Of a stretch of 10,639 bases of DNA, positions 1-6,675 are shown one piece after another (the first letter of the stretch is position 1; the number at the start of each line of letters is the position of its first letter). The notes beneath the pieces are model-generated. The model worked only from the letters and a program-made list of their open reading frames with translations. It was not told the origin of the DNA and made no database searches. A program made the position numbers and the translations under genes. This DNA is from Methanoregula sp. (lineage in GTDB: Archaea > Halobacteriota > Methanomicrobia > Methanomicrobiales > Methanospirillaceae). The DNA is taken from assembly GCA_003154335.1 (NCBI GenBank), contig PMDE01000123.1, positions 24,451-35,089 on the forward strand, in the 5' to 3' direction.

Positions 1-399
1 CCTGCGAGCGGTTTTTTTGAATGGAAGAAGGAAGGAAAGAGAAAGATTCCCTATTATATCTGCCTGAAAGACAGCCCGCTCTTTGCGATAGCGGGCCTCT
101 ATGATATTTGGCACGATGAATTCGGCGAGGCACATCTGACGAATACGATCATCACCACCGGCGCAAATGAACTCGTGGCACCACTCCATGACCGGATGCC
201 CGCGATTCTTAAGCGGGGCGACGAAGACCGCTGGCTTTCCGGGAATGCTCCGACATCAGATGAGATGAAAAAGTTGCTTGGATCTTACCCGGCCGGTGAA
301 ATGGATGCGTACCCGGTTTCCTCACGGGTGAATAGTCCGGATGCTGATGATGAACGGCTGATTCAGCCGTTGGCAACGTTGGGAGAAACGATTGGATAA
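1..399 (+). CDS. SRAP-domain (YedK/HMCES-type) protein, C-terminal part
   Basis: This is the last 132 residues of a protein whose start lies before the window; the frame is open from base 1 to a TAA at 397-399. The first codons read PASGFFEWK, matching the family block that carries the conserved catalytic Glu (codon 19-21). The later block TIITTGANELVAPLHDRMP carries the conserved His (codon 187-189) of the His-Asp-Arg-Met-Pro motif. Family members are cytosolic and form a thiazolidine DNA-protein crosslink with abasic sites in single-stranded DNA through an N-terminal Cys2, which is outside the window and cannot be checked. The C-terminal segment after about 240 (SDEMKKLL, then YPVSSRVNSPDADDERLIQP) also fits the family, whose tail often contains a V(S/N)S.V.(N/S)P run. 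No operon partner is visible downstream. Family assignment is strong; function is by homology only. Confidence 0.9.
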   Translation, partial: PASGFFEWKKEGKRKIPYYICLKDSPLFAIAGLYDIWHDEFGEAHLTNTIITTGANELVAPLHDRMPAILKRGDEDRWLSGNAPTSDEMKKLLGSYPAGEMDAYPVSSRVNSPDADDERLIQPLATLGETIG

Positions 400-506
400 C
401 CAGGCTCCGGTAAAAATCCCAATCCCTTGCTGCACGGTCACCGGGTCCATTACACGGCCAGCACCAGTCCGGCCAAACAAAAAGAACAGAATCCAGTGTA
501 ATTTTT

Positions 507-527
507 CATCTGTTTATTCATCAGATG
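507..527. repeat. Short hairpin in the spacer after the SRAP gene
   Basis: CATCTG (507-512) and CAGATG (522-527) are a perfect 6-bp inverted repeat with a 9-base AT-rich loop, just after a run of five Ts (502-506). It lies about 110 bases past the SRAP stop codon and could mark the 3' end of that transcript. A stem this short can arise by chance. Confidence 0.25.
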
Positions 528-577
528 CATCGATTCTTGCAATTGTCCACAATTCAGTGAGGAGACCGGCGACATGA

Positions 578-751
578 GTGAGTGACGGTAACCGAAACGA
601 TCAGCGCGAGACCGGAATCGAACGCAAGCCATCGGGAATCCTGCAGGAGTTCAATCACCAGCTGATGAAGACGATGCAGGGCAGGCCGGGGCAGGAGCTC
701 GGTAAAGGAGCGGAACCAGGGTATCTTTTTTTAGGAATTGTTGTAAAATAG
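578..751 (+). CDS. Possible small protein, unknown function
   Basis: This is an open frame of 57 codons from a GTG start (578-580) to TAG (749-751). A GGAG run at 561-564 lies 13 bases before the GTG and 9 bases before an overlapping ATG at 574, but that ATG frame stops after three codons. The predicted peptide is hydrophilic through its middle (ETGIERKPSGILQEFNHQL) and ends in a short hydrophobic stretch, YLFLGIVVK. I recognise no family. The best argument for it is that a hairpin followed by six Ts begins nine bases after the stop, as expected at the end of a plus-strand transcript. It could equally be a decayed gene end or chance, because the surrounding 400 bases have no other coding signal. 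Confidence 0.25.
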   Translation: MSDGNRNDQRETGIERKPSGILQEFNHQLMKTMQGRPGQELGKGAEPGYLFLGIVVK

Positions 752-759
752 AAATCCTG

Positions 760-787
760 GGGCAAATAATCTTTTGCCCTATTTTTT
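760..787. terminator. Hairpin plus T tract between convergent frames
   Basis: GGGCAAA (760-766) and TTTGCCC (773-779) form a perfect 7-bp stem with a 6-base loop. On the plus strand it is followed by TATTTTTT up to 787. On the minus strand it begins exactly at the stop codon (781-779) of the DUF1059-like gene. It therefore sits between the two convergent frames and probably ends transcription from the plus side; it may also protect the 3' end of the minus-strand message. Confidence 0.5.
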
Positions 788-949
788 AATTGCCATCTGT
801 ACCCGGTAAATGGTATCAGCGGTCAGAACCGGCATTTTGAGTTCACTTTCTGCATAACTGATGAATTTTCTCATGACATCTCTCTCATTTGTTCCATTCA
901 GTTCAAATGAATATCCCATTCCAAGATCGCTGCAGTTTAATGACACCAT
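779..949 (-). CDS. DUF1059-like small protein
   Basis: A 56-residue protein beginning MVSLNCSDLGMGYSFELNG and ending with the block MPVLTADTIYRVQMAIKK. This layout (a short Cys-x-Asp-x-Gly block, a helix with a His/Glu-rich centre, then a conserved C-terminal helix) fits the small archaeal and bacterial DUF1059 family, whose function is unknown. One feature is unusual: the family normally has a second Cys a few residues after the Gly, but here that place is Tyr. I chose the ATG at 949 because it gives the family's usual length of about 55-60 residues. The same frame continues upstream to an ATG at 1030 (83 residues), and a TATA-like box at 1050-1057 would place the transcript start almost on that ATG, so the longer leaderless form is possible. 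The final codons are AAA AAA TAG, leading straight into the hairpin at 760-779. Confidence 0.6.
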   Translation of the reverse strand: MVSLNCSDLGMGYSFELNGTNERDVMRKFISYAESELKMPVLTADTIYRVQMAIKK

Positions 950-1049
950 ACAGGAAACATCTTCTTTTTTTGTTAACACCACTCTTCCTATTGAAATAAT
1001 AAAGACTGGCGAGGCAATGCTGCATTGCATGTCTTTCTGGCAGCATATC

Positions 1050-1057
1050 TTTATAAG
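1050..1057 (-). promoter_or_regulatory. TATA box for the DUF1059-like gene
   Basis: Read on the minus strand this is CTTATAAAG. An archaeal TATA box centred near 1054 predicts transcription starting about 25 bases on, around 1029, which coincides with the upstream ATG at 1030 of the DUF1059-like frame. If translation instead begins at 949, the message has a leader of about 80 bases. Confidence 0.4.
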
Positions 1058-1378
1058 CTGATCACGAGATGAAACGCGACACGGGCGAGTGTGTTCGGCT
1101 TCCTATCAATGCATCGCGAAAAAACAGATAGATCGGTGAGTGGAACAGAATGGTGAAGAGCAAAGAGAGATGGAGGGCCCCGGGAGATAAACCAGATCGG
1201 AGATCTCAAGGTGACCACCGGAAAAAAGGAAAACTGCTTAGGGCCACAGACTTCCCCTTCTGGAGTGCAAACGCAGTTGCCGATGTTATCGTTTCCGGTG
1301 CAAGCCTGAACATTTCCTTTTTTTTGTATGCCCGGGAAAACAACGGGCTTTATACCCAAGTACTGGTGGTAGATCAGT
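1058..1378. other. Region of about 320 bases with no convincing gene
   Basis: Overlapping frames on both strands have no consistent coding character, ribosome binding site or family resemblance. The minus strand contains a short Cys-containing stretch (TGNDNIGNCVCTPEGEVCG, about 1234-1290) downstream of a minus-strand TATA-like GGTATAAAG near 1350, but the frame has only a TTG start and runs into low-quality sequence. I see no tRNA or clear repeat here. Confidence 0.4.
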
Positions 1379-1386
1379 TATACAAT

Positions 1387-1395
1387 TATTAATAT
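1387..1395 (+). promoter_or_regulatory. Probable TATA box of the AT-rich membrane protein gene
   Basis: TTATTAATA lies about 38 bases before the ATG at 1429. Transcription starting 25 bases downstream would give a leader of roughly 13 bases containing the GTGATC Shine-Dalgarno match at 1419-1424. The area is generally AT-rich (a second candidate, TTAAATATT, is at 1403-1411), so the exact box is uncertain. Confidence 0.35.
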
Positions 1396-1428
1396 CAACG
1401 GGTTAAATATTACTCATTGTGATCGTCT

Positions 1429-2052
1429 ATGGATGAAGATGAAAAATTATTAAAATTACTAGAAATTTTCAATAATCGGTTTGTTTCTTTTCATAATTCA
1501 CTCTGGGAATCCGAAAAGCAGTTTACCTGGTGGATTTTGGTTATTTTTGGTTCGATTATATTAGCATTTAACGTAATGGTCCCCCAAAAAACAATTCTCT
1601 TATTTCTTTTATCTCTTTTAGGAATCAGTGTATCGTTATTTGGATATTTCACGATACGAAAAGCAGGTATTTATTTTGTTGAAAGTAAGGAGACTTACCG
1701 CCTGACGGTTAATGCTCTCAATATTACCGAAGACCAGGGAATTATCCCTGGTTCCGGTAAAGATGATGCGACAAAAAAACATGCTTCAATGCAGGAGAGG
1801 AACCTGAATGAAAATTATACAAAAAACGGGGAATATGAAGAAGAAGCAAACAAATCATTTTTCAAACTTATCGATTCTTTTCTCATGAATATTTACTTTT
1901 CTTTAATGACGATTCCCTCAATGACTGGATTGAGCAAAAAACAGAGAGACAATCAAATAAAACGTGAATACAATTTACATATCCGGGACTACTTTCAAAT
2001 ATTATACCTCATTTTCGCTTTTGTATTTTTCATGTTAATCTTTGTTTATTGA
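1429..2052 (+). CDS. Membrane protein of unknown function, AT-rich
   Basis: A 207-residue protein that I do not recognise. The N-terminal 31 residues are charged and amphipathic (MDEDEKLLKLLEIFNNRF). Two adjacent hydrophobic helices follow at about residues 33-51 and 54-75. A soluble stretch (76-187) rich in Lys, Glu and Asn comes next, and a final helix fills residues 190-207, right up to the C terminus. This suggests a helical hairpin, a cytosolic domain of about 110 residues and a C-terminal anchor. GTGATC (1419-1424) four bases before the ATG is a good archaeal Shine-Dalgarno match and supports the start. Codons are strongly A/T-ending (ATT, TTA, AAA, AAT), unlike the kinase and cooS genes, and the gene stands alone between non-coding or decayed stretches. 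Both points suggest recent acquisition. The hairpin-plus-soluble-domain plan resembles membrane effectors in some defence systems, but nothing in the sequence confirms that. Confidence 0.8.
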   Translation: MDEDEKLLKLLEIFNNRFVSFHNSLWESEKQFTWWILVIFGSIILAFNVMVPQKTILLFLLSLLGISVSLFGYFTIRKAGIYFVESKETYRLTVNALNITEDQGIIPGSGKDDATKKHASMQERNLNENYTKNGEYEEEANKSFFKLIDSFLMNIYFSLMTIPSMTGLSKKQRDNQIKREYNLHIRDYFQILYLIFAFVFFMLIFVY

Positions 2053-2228
2053 TGAGACAGCTCTTCACAGCATTTTATTCTGAAAAGGTCAAAAAAAAAG
2101 GATGCGATTTGAATAGTTACACAAGGTTCGCCAACCGTCGCAACGAAAAAAGGAGGCTAGTTCTGAAAGGTTGTTCCGTTTCTGCAATTTGTGCTCCTGC
2201 CCATGCAGCAGGGTCGGGTGTGAAGCAT
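2053..2228. other. Spacer with no convincing gene
   Basis: After the TGA of the membrane protein gene there is an A-rich stretch (AAAAAAAAAGG near 2091-2101) and no frame with a credible start or family match. Further plus-strand frames up to about 2390 are short and interrupted by stops. Confidence 0.35.
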
Positions 2229-2830
2229 TTAAGGATCGGGGTTTGCTGGCAGGGTCCGGAACCGGGTTGATGGTTTACTGACGGAGAGGCATTCGATTGC
2301 GGGATTGGGGGTGACAACGGGGATACTCCGGGAAGTCCCACTGCTTCTTCCCGATATCGCAGCGAGGCGTAGTTGCAGCCGGTAATAACCGCACAATTCG
2401 CAATAGGATAACAAATGCAACACTGTATCATACAGTTGAAATAAGGCGCATATTGGGGAGATATTGTCCCCGTCCCTGTAGGTTTTTTCGGATTTTAGCA
2501 GAATTTCATGTTCAGCCGACCAATCCGGTAAATTCATAATGTTTTTATACCCCTTTCCTTCCACTGGAGATTCCGACGGAACCGGGGCTCCGGTTGACCG
2601 CCCGGAAGCAAGGTTATGCAGGTGCTCTGCAATCACAACCGCGATAGAATCGGGGGATAAAGTTCCCGGCTCCTCTGTTGAAGGCGTTCAGACAAATGAT
2701 CCCCTTTGCGTGCCATTGTCAAGAAAAAGTTTCCGGATCCGACCGTAAAGACGATTACCGCAATTATTACCAGAATTTTCTGTATCGAGGAGGAAAGATT
2801 GCTGAAATAAAGGGAGAACGCAACCTTCAT
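2229..2830 (-). pseudogene. Probable frameshifted remnant of a membrane sensor protein
   Basis: Two minus-strand frames seem to continue one another. The first, from an ATG at 2830, reads MKVAFSLYFSNLSSS, then a strong hydrophobic helix KILVIIAVIVFTVGSGNFFL, then HLSERLQQRSREL, and stops with a TGA at 2635-2633. The second overlaps it and reads SPDSIAVVIAEHLHNLASG, then GYKNIMNLPDWSAEHEILL, and stops at 2229. Joined by one frameshift near 2650-2665, they give one membrane helix followed by LQQRSREL, SPDSIAVVIAEHLHNLASG and more. That is the usual start of archaeal sensor kinases or methyl-accepting proteins: membrane helix, linker helix, extracytoplasmic sensor. No kinase or signalling domain follows, and the last 200 bases lose coding character. 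No ribosome binding site is seen. The frameshift join is my inference; a chance pair of frames is the main alternative. Confidence 0.3.
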
Positions 2831-2956
2831 TGGGCTGGTCGAGCAGCTGGACATTTTGCCCGGTTCAGCGTAATCACCTTCAAGTAAGAAAAAACAACAG
2901 GATTTTCTTTCGACAAATAACGGCATACCTTAATCAGGATCTGACAACCATCCCCC

Positions 2957-2962
2957 TATAAA
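2957..2962 (+). promoter_or_regulatory. TATA box of the multi-PAS kinase gene
   Basis: TATAAA lies 25 bases before the ATG at 2988. The expected archaeal transcript start, about 25 bases after the box centre, falls at roughly 2984-2987. This implies a leaderless or nearly leaderless message and supports 2988 as the start over the internal ATG at 3084. Confidence 0.55.
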
Positions 2963-2987
2963 GCAGTATACAGTTCAGATGTGATGC

Positions 2988-5900
2988 ATGAGGCCGGCAG
3001 CAAAGAAAGACCTGACAGAAAAGGCATGCGAGGATAGGTCCGGAATACCGAAAAAGAAGAAATTTATCAGGAAAAAACCTCCGATGCGGGCTTCAACAAG
3101 ACAATTGAAAATGGTGCCGATAACGCTCCATGTGTTCCGGGAACTGGAATTTTTCCGCGATCTACCTGATGCCACATTCGTGATTGATCGCCGGGGTACG
3201 GTGCTAGTGTGGAACCGGGCAATGGAGAAACTGACTGGTTTTTCAGCCGCTGAGATTCTCGGGAAAGGGGACTTTTGTTATGCAATCCCATTTTACGGGG
3301 AGCGCCGGCCGATCCTGATCGATTTCGCGCTTAATACCCGTACACAACTTCCGGAATTGTATGATAACCTTTGCTGCGACGGGCCTGTTGTCACTGCCAC
3401 GACGCGGTATGCACATCCTAAGGGAGAGAACATAATTCTCTGGAAGAGGGCGTCGCCCATTATCGATGAGAACGGGACGACCATCGGAGCGATCGAAAGC
3501 ATCCGTGATATCACACGGTATCAGCAGATGAAAGATCAACTCCGTGCCTCAGAAGAACGGTTCCGAGCGCTTGCAGAAAACGCTTCAGACATCATACGTG
3601 TCTTCAACCGGGAGGGAAAAATTGTTTTTGATACGGCGACTTCTGAACGGATCCTTGGGTATCCGCCGGGTTTTTCGCTCGGAGCAGATCCCTTTGAATT
3701 TATTCATCCCGACGATGTTGAGATGGTGAAATGTGAGTTTTCCCGGATATATGAAAAGTCCAATACCGGTGTCCCGACCGAATTCCGCATCCGAAAAGCT
3801 GACGGGAGCTTCATATGGGCCGAGTCAGTGGGAAAGAACATGTTCGGGGTGCCAGGTATCGACGGTATTGTGACTACGACGCGGTTCATTGATGAGCGGA
3901 AGAAAGCAGAAATGGCACTGCTCAAAAGTGAGGAGCGATACCGGTCCTTCATCAGCCACAGTAATGAGGGCATATTCCGGTTCGAAGCTGGCGGGGATAT
4001 ACCGGTTGACCTGCCTATCGATGAACAGATTGCAAGGTTCATCGGGCATGCATACCTTGCGGAATGCAATAATGCCTTTGCCCGGATGTACGGACACGTA
4101 AAAGCAGAGGAGCTCATCGGCAGCTGCATCGGTCATATCATGGCAACCGATAGTGATCTCACTCTCGAATACATGCGCATGTTCATCCGGGCCGGGTACC
4201 ATGTCGAGAATTTTGAGTCCATGGAGAAGGACTGTCACGGAAATCCCCGCTGGTTTTCAAATAGTCTGACCGGGATTTTAGAGAACGGAAAGGTAATCCG
4301 GCTCTGGGGAGTCCAGCGCGACATCACCGAACGGAAGCAGGCAGAAGAGGCACTCCGGGAGAGCAAAGAGCTCTACCAGACACTTGCTGATTCGAGTCCG
4401 GATATGATCTATCTTATTGATAAAACCGGATATATCAGGTTTGTCAATCCTGTAGCAGCAGCGTTATTTGAAATGAGCCCGGTTGATCTTATTGGAAAAA
4501 AACTGGATGAGGTTTTTGCCCCCGACGTAGCTCTTCGCCACTTCAAAGCTGTGACCCGTATCATCATAACAGGACAACCCGCATTTTCTGAGTTACTAGA
4601 ACCATTTCCCTCAGGGGATCGCTGGATAGATGTATGGCTGAACCCGGTAAGAGATGCGACGGGGGAGATAAACCGCGTCCTGGGTATCTCCTCTGATATT
4701 ACTGAACGAAAACTGGCTGAAGAGGCGCTTCATATCGCACAGGAAAAGTATTCGAAAGCATTCTTCCTGGCACCTGATGTGATAACCGTCAGCGATCTGG
4801 AATCCGGGCGGTTCATCGAGGTCAACGATGCCGCAACAAGAACTTTTGGTTACTCACGGGACGAGTTGATCGGAAAGAGCTCCCTTGAACTCGGGATCTG
4901 GCCGGACAAGGAAGTCCGGGATAGACTGGTCGATCGGATCAAGACTCATGGCAGAGTTGTTCAACTCGAAGTTGTAGAACGGCGCAATTCAGGTGAACTG
5001 TTCTTTGCATCAGTTACCGCCGATACCATCTCTATTGGCAACGCCGGGTACCTCATAGCAACCACCCGGGATATCACCGACCGCAAAAGGATGGAAGATC
5101 AGATCCGGGAAAGCGAGGCGCGTTACCGGACGCTGATCGACCAGCTCCCCGACTACGTGATAGTCCACCGTGAAGGGATTCTCCTGTACGTCAACCCGGC
5201 CGCTGCCACCGACCTCCTGTATACGGAAAAAGATCTCATCGGAAAACCGATGATGAGATTCATCGACCCGGATTACCACGAGGTTGTGAAAAATGCGACA
5301 ATGCGCCGTACAGCTGGTGAGATAATCGCGCCTTACGAGATCGTTATCACGGCAAAAGATGGCTCCAAACGCACCTTCCTGATCAACGGGGCCCAGATCA
5401 TTTTTGAAGGGAAACCTGCAACTCTCAACGTCCTCACCGATATATCAATCCAGAAAGCGGCCGGGGATTTCATGCAGCGGGCAAAGGAAGCACTCGAAGA
5501 ACGCGTGACCGAGAGGACTTGGGAGCTGACACAGGCTAACATGCAGCTCGCTGATGAGATCAAAGCCCGGAACTCTGCAGAACGGATAATCAAGCAGTCA
5601 CTCGACGAAAAAGATCTTCTGTTGCGCGAGATTCACCACCGGGTCAAGAACAACCTCCAGATCATTGCCAGCCTCTTAAACCTTCAGTCCAGGTACATCA
5701 CAGACAGGAAGGTGCTGGAGTCCATCAGGGACAGCCAGAACCGGGTCCGGGCGATGGCGCTTGTCCATGAGCGGATCTACCAGTCGCACGAGATAGGGAC
5801 AATTAATCTTGCTGAGTACCTTCGCTACCTGATCAACCAGATTTTCCGGTTCTATAACATCCCACAGGCCCAGGTTGAAGTTGCGGTTGCTATCGATGAC

Positions 5901-6251
5901 ATACCCGCAGATATCGATACGGCTATACCTGTAGGCCTGATCTTCAACGAGCTCGTCAGTAACGCGCTCAAACATGCATTTCCTGAAGGAAAGAAAGGAA
6001 AGATCACGGTCAAAGGCTCACAGGTTGCTCCCGATCAGTTGAAATTCACCTTCCGAGATGACGGGATCGGTATGCCGGCTGATCGTGACTGGAAAAAGAA
6101 CAGCTCACTGGGGTTACGTCTCGTCTCCAGCTTAACAAAGCAGCTGGATGGAACTGTAGACATGGAGCAGGACAATGGGACGGTTTATAATATCATGGTA
6201 AAGCCGAAACACCCGTTCAGGAGAAATGAAATGGAAGAGAAACAAGGGTGA
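2988..6251 (+). CDS. Soluble sensor histidine kinase with six PAS domains (HisKA_2 type)
   Basis: A 1087-residue protein with no membrane segment, so it senses a cytosolic signal. The N-terminal 33 residues are Lys-rich. Six PAS domains follow at about residues 52-177, 188-303, 317-449, 462-574, 586-700 and 712-822; most end in the linking motif RDIT or SDITERK. The third has the insertion with DLPIDEQI seen in a known PAS subgroup. A coiled-coil linker (823-880) leads to the H-box EIHHRVKNNLQIIASLLNLQ, with His884 the likely phospho-acceptor by alignment with HWE/HisKA_2 kinases. The ATPase domain has the N-box NELVSNALKH (from Asn987), the G1 box DDGIG (1024-1028) and the G2 box SSLGLRLV (from 1039). 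All catalytic motifs are intact. In this family the His is autophosphorylated and the phosphate passed to a response regulator, but no regulator is encoded nearby, so the partner is unknown. The TATA box at 2957 favours the ATG at 2988. Ligands and cofactors of the PAS domains cannot be read from the sequence. Confidence 0.95.
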   Translation: MRPAAKKDLTEKACEDRSGIPKKKKFIRKKPPMRASTRQLKMVPITLHVFRELEFFRDLPDATFVIDRRGTVLVWNRAMEKLTGFSAAEILGKGDFCYAIPFYGERRPILIDFALNTRTQLPELYDNLCCDGPVVTATTRYAHPKGENIILWKRASPIIDENGTTIGAIESIRDITRYQQMKDQLRASEERFRALAENASDIIRVFNREGKIVFDTATSERILGYPPGFSLGADPFEFIHPDDVEMVKCEFSRIYEKSNTGVPTEFRIRKADGSFIWAESVGKNMFGVPGIDGIVTTTRFIDERKKAEMALLKSEERYRSFISHSNEGIFRFEAGGDIPVDLPIDEQIARFIGHAYLAECNNAFARMYGHVKAEELIGSCIGHIMATDSDLTLEYMRMFIRAGYHVENFESMEKDCHGNPRWFSNSLTGILENGKVIRLWGVQRDITERKQAEEALRESKELYQTLADSSPDMIYLIDKTGYIRFVNPVAAALFEMSPVDLIGKKLDEVFAPDVALRHFKAVTRIIITGQPAFSELLEPFPSGDRWIDVWLNPVRDATGEINRVLGISSDITERKLAEEALHIAQEKYSKAFFLAPDVITVSDLESGRFIEVNDAATRTFGYSRDELIGKSSLELGIWPDKEVRDRLVDRIKTHGRVVQLEVVERRNSGELFFASVTADTISIGNAGYLIATTRDITDRKRMEDQIRESEARYRTLIDQLPDYVIVHREGILLYVNPAAATDLLYTEKDLIGKPMMRFIDPDYHEVVKNATMRRTAGEIIAPYEIVITAKDGSKRTFLINGAQIIFEGKPATLNVLTDISIQKAAGDFMQRAKEALEERVTERTWELTQANMQLADEIKARNSAERIIKQSLDEKDLLLREIHHRVKNNLQIIASLLNLQSRYITDRKVLESIRDSQNRVRAMALVHERIYQSHEIGTINLAEYLRYLINQIFRFYNIPQAQVEVAVAIDDIPADIDTAIPVGLIFNELVSNALKHAFPEGKKGKITVKGSQVAPDQLKFTFRDDGIGMPADRDWKKNSSLGLRLVSSLTKQLDGTVDMEQDNGTVYNIMVKPKHPFRRNEMEEKQG

Positions 6252-6395
6252 AAAACTCCGCGACAAATCTGCCCCTGCTTTCCCGATGCACCAGGAGCTA
6301 TGACAAGCCCGAGAAAAGGTTGGCTGCCCATAGATCCGAGCGTCGATCATCGAATTCTTCAGACGGGGAGAGAGAAAAGTGCGGGAGTTAAGAAT

Positions 6396-6419
6396 GCATA
6401 CGTATGACCGCCGGTATGC
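6396..6419. repeat. Palindrome and inverted repeat before the permease remnant
   Basis: CATACGTATG (6397-6406) is a perfect 10-base palindrome. GCATAC (6396-6401) also pairs with GTATGC (6414-6419). The site lies about 28-50 bases before the TTG start of the permease remnant, where an archaeal promoter or operator would sit. It may be a leftover regulator-binding site. Confidence 0.35.
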
Positions 6420-6446
6420 TTTAACAATAAAAATGAGGAAAATGAA

Positions 6447-6560
6447 TTGGAGACTGATGAAGGGGCCAGATCCCCTCTAAACTCTGATAATGGTCTTTTC
6501 GGTGCCACTGCACTCGGAATCGGGACGATCATCGGCTCCGGTATATTCGCCGCGGGATAA
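6447..6560 (+). pseudogene. 5' remnant of an APC-family amino acid permease
   Basis: A frame of 37 codons from TTG (6447-6449) to TAA (6558-6560), with GAGGA at 6435-6439 placed seven bases before the start. The peptide ends NGLFGATALGIGTIIGSGIF and then AAG. That is the signature start of APC-superfamily transporters: the first half of membrane helix 1 with the unwound GxGxxxGSGIF segment that binds the substrate's carboxylate. Intact proteins continue for about 400-450 more residues, but here a stop follows at once and no frame in the next 100 bases continues the family. The gene has therefore been cut down, by a deletion or by decay of everything downstream. A stand-alone functional 37-residue peptide seems unlikely. 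Confidence 0.65.
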
Positions 6561-6644
6561 AAAGGTCATGATTCCGGGTTCTTGTCATTCCGGGATGATG
6601 TGACAAACAGCTTCAGGTGAATTGCCAGGCAGGTTGGACCGGTA

Positions 6645-6675
6645 CGGATTTCCTGACACTTTCAGAGGAATTCCG
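6645..6675 (-). terminator. Hairpin at the end of the cooS-cooC unit
   Basis: On the plus strand CGGATTTCCT (6645-6654) and AGGAATTCCG (6666-6675) form a 10-bp inverted repeat with one mismatch and an 11-base loop. The loop and one arm contain the last codons and the TGA (6664-6662) of cooC. No T tract follows on the minus strand, so this may be a 3'-end stabilising structure rather than a terminator. Confidence 0.3.

Noticed and set aside
1051..1359. Minus-strand frame of 102 codons with a Cys-rich stretch (NCVCTPEGEVCG).
   Set aside because: It has a TTG start with no ribosome binding site, overlaps the promoter of the DUF1059-like gene, and becomes featureless after the Cys block. I see no family.
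2240..2387. Plus-strand stretch reading VRNRVDGLLTERHSIAGLG and then REVPLLLPDIAARR.
   Set aside because: It looks coding for about 45 codons but is bounded by stops, has no start signal and lies opposite the suspected sensor remnant. It may be a mirror of that frame or another fragment.
6565..6600. ATTCCGGG present twice, 8 bases long and about 15 bases apart, after the permease remnant.
   Set aside because: Too short and only two copies; no target-site duplication or terminal inverted repeat of a mobile element is visible.
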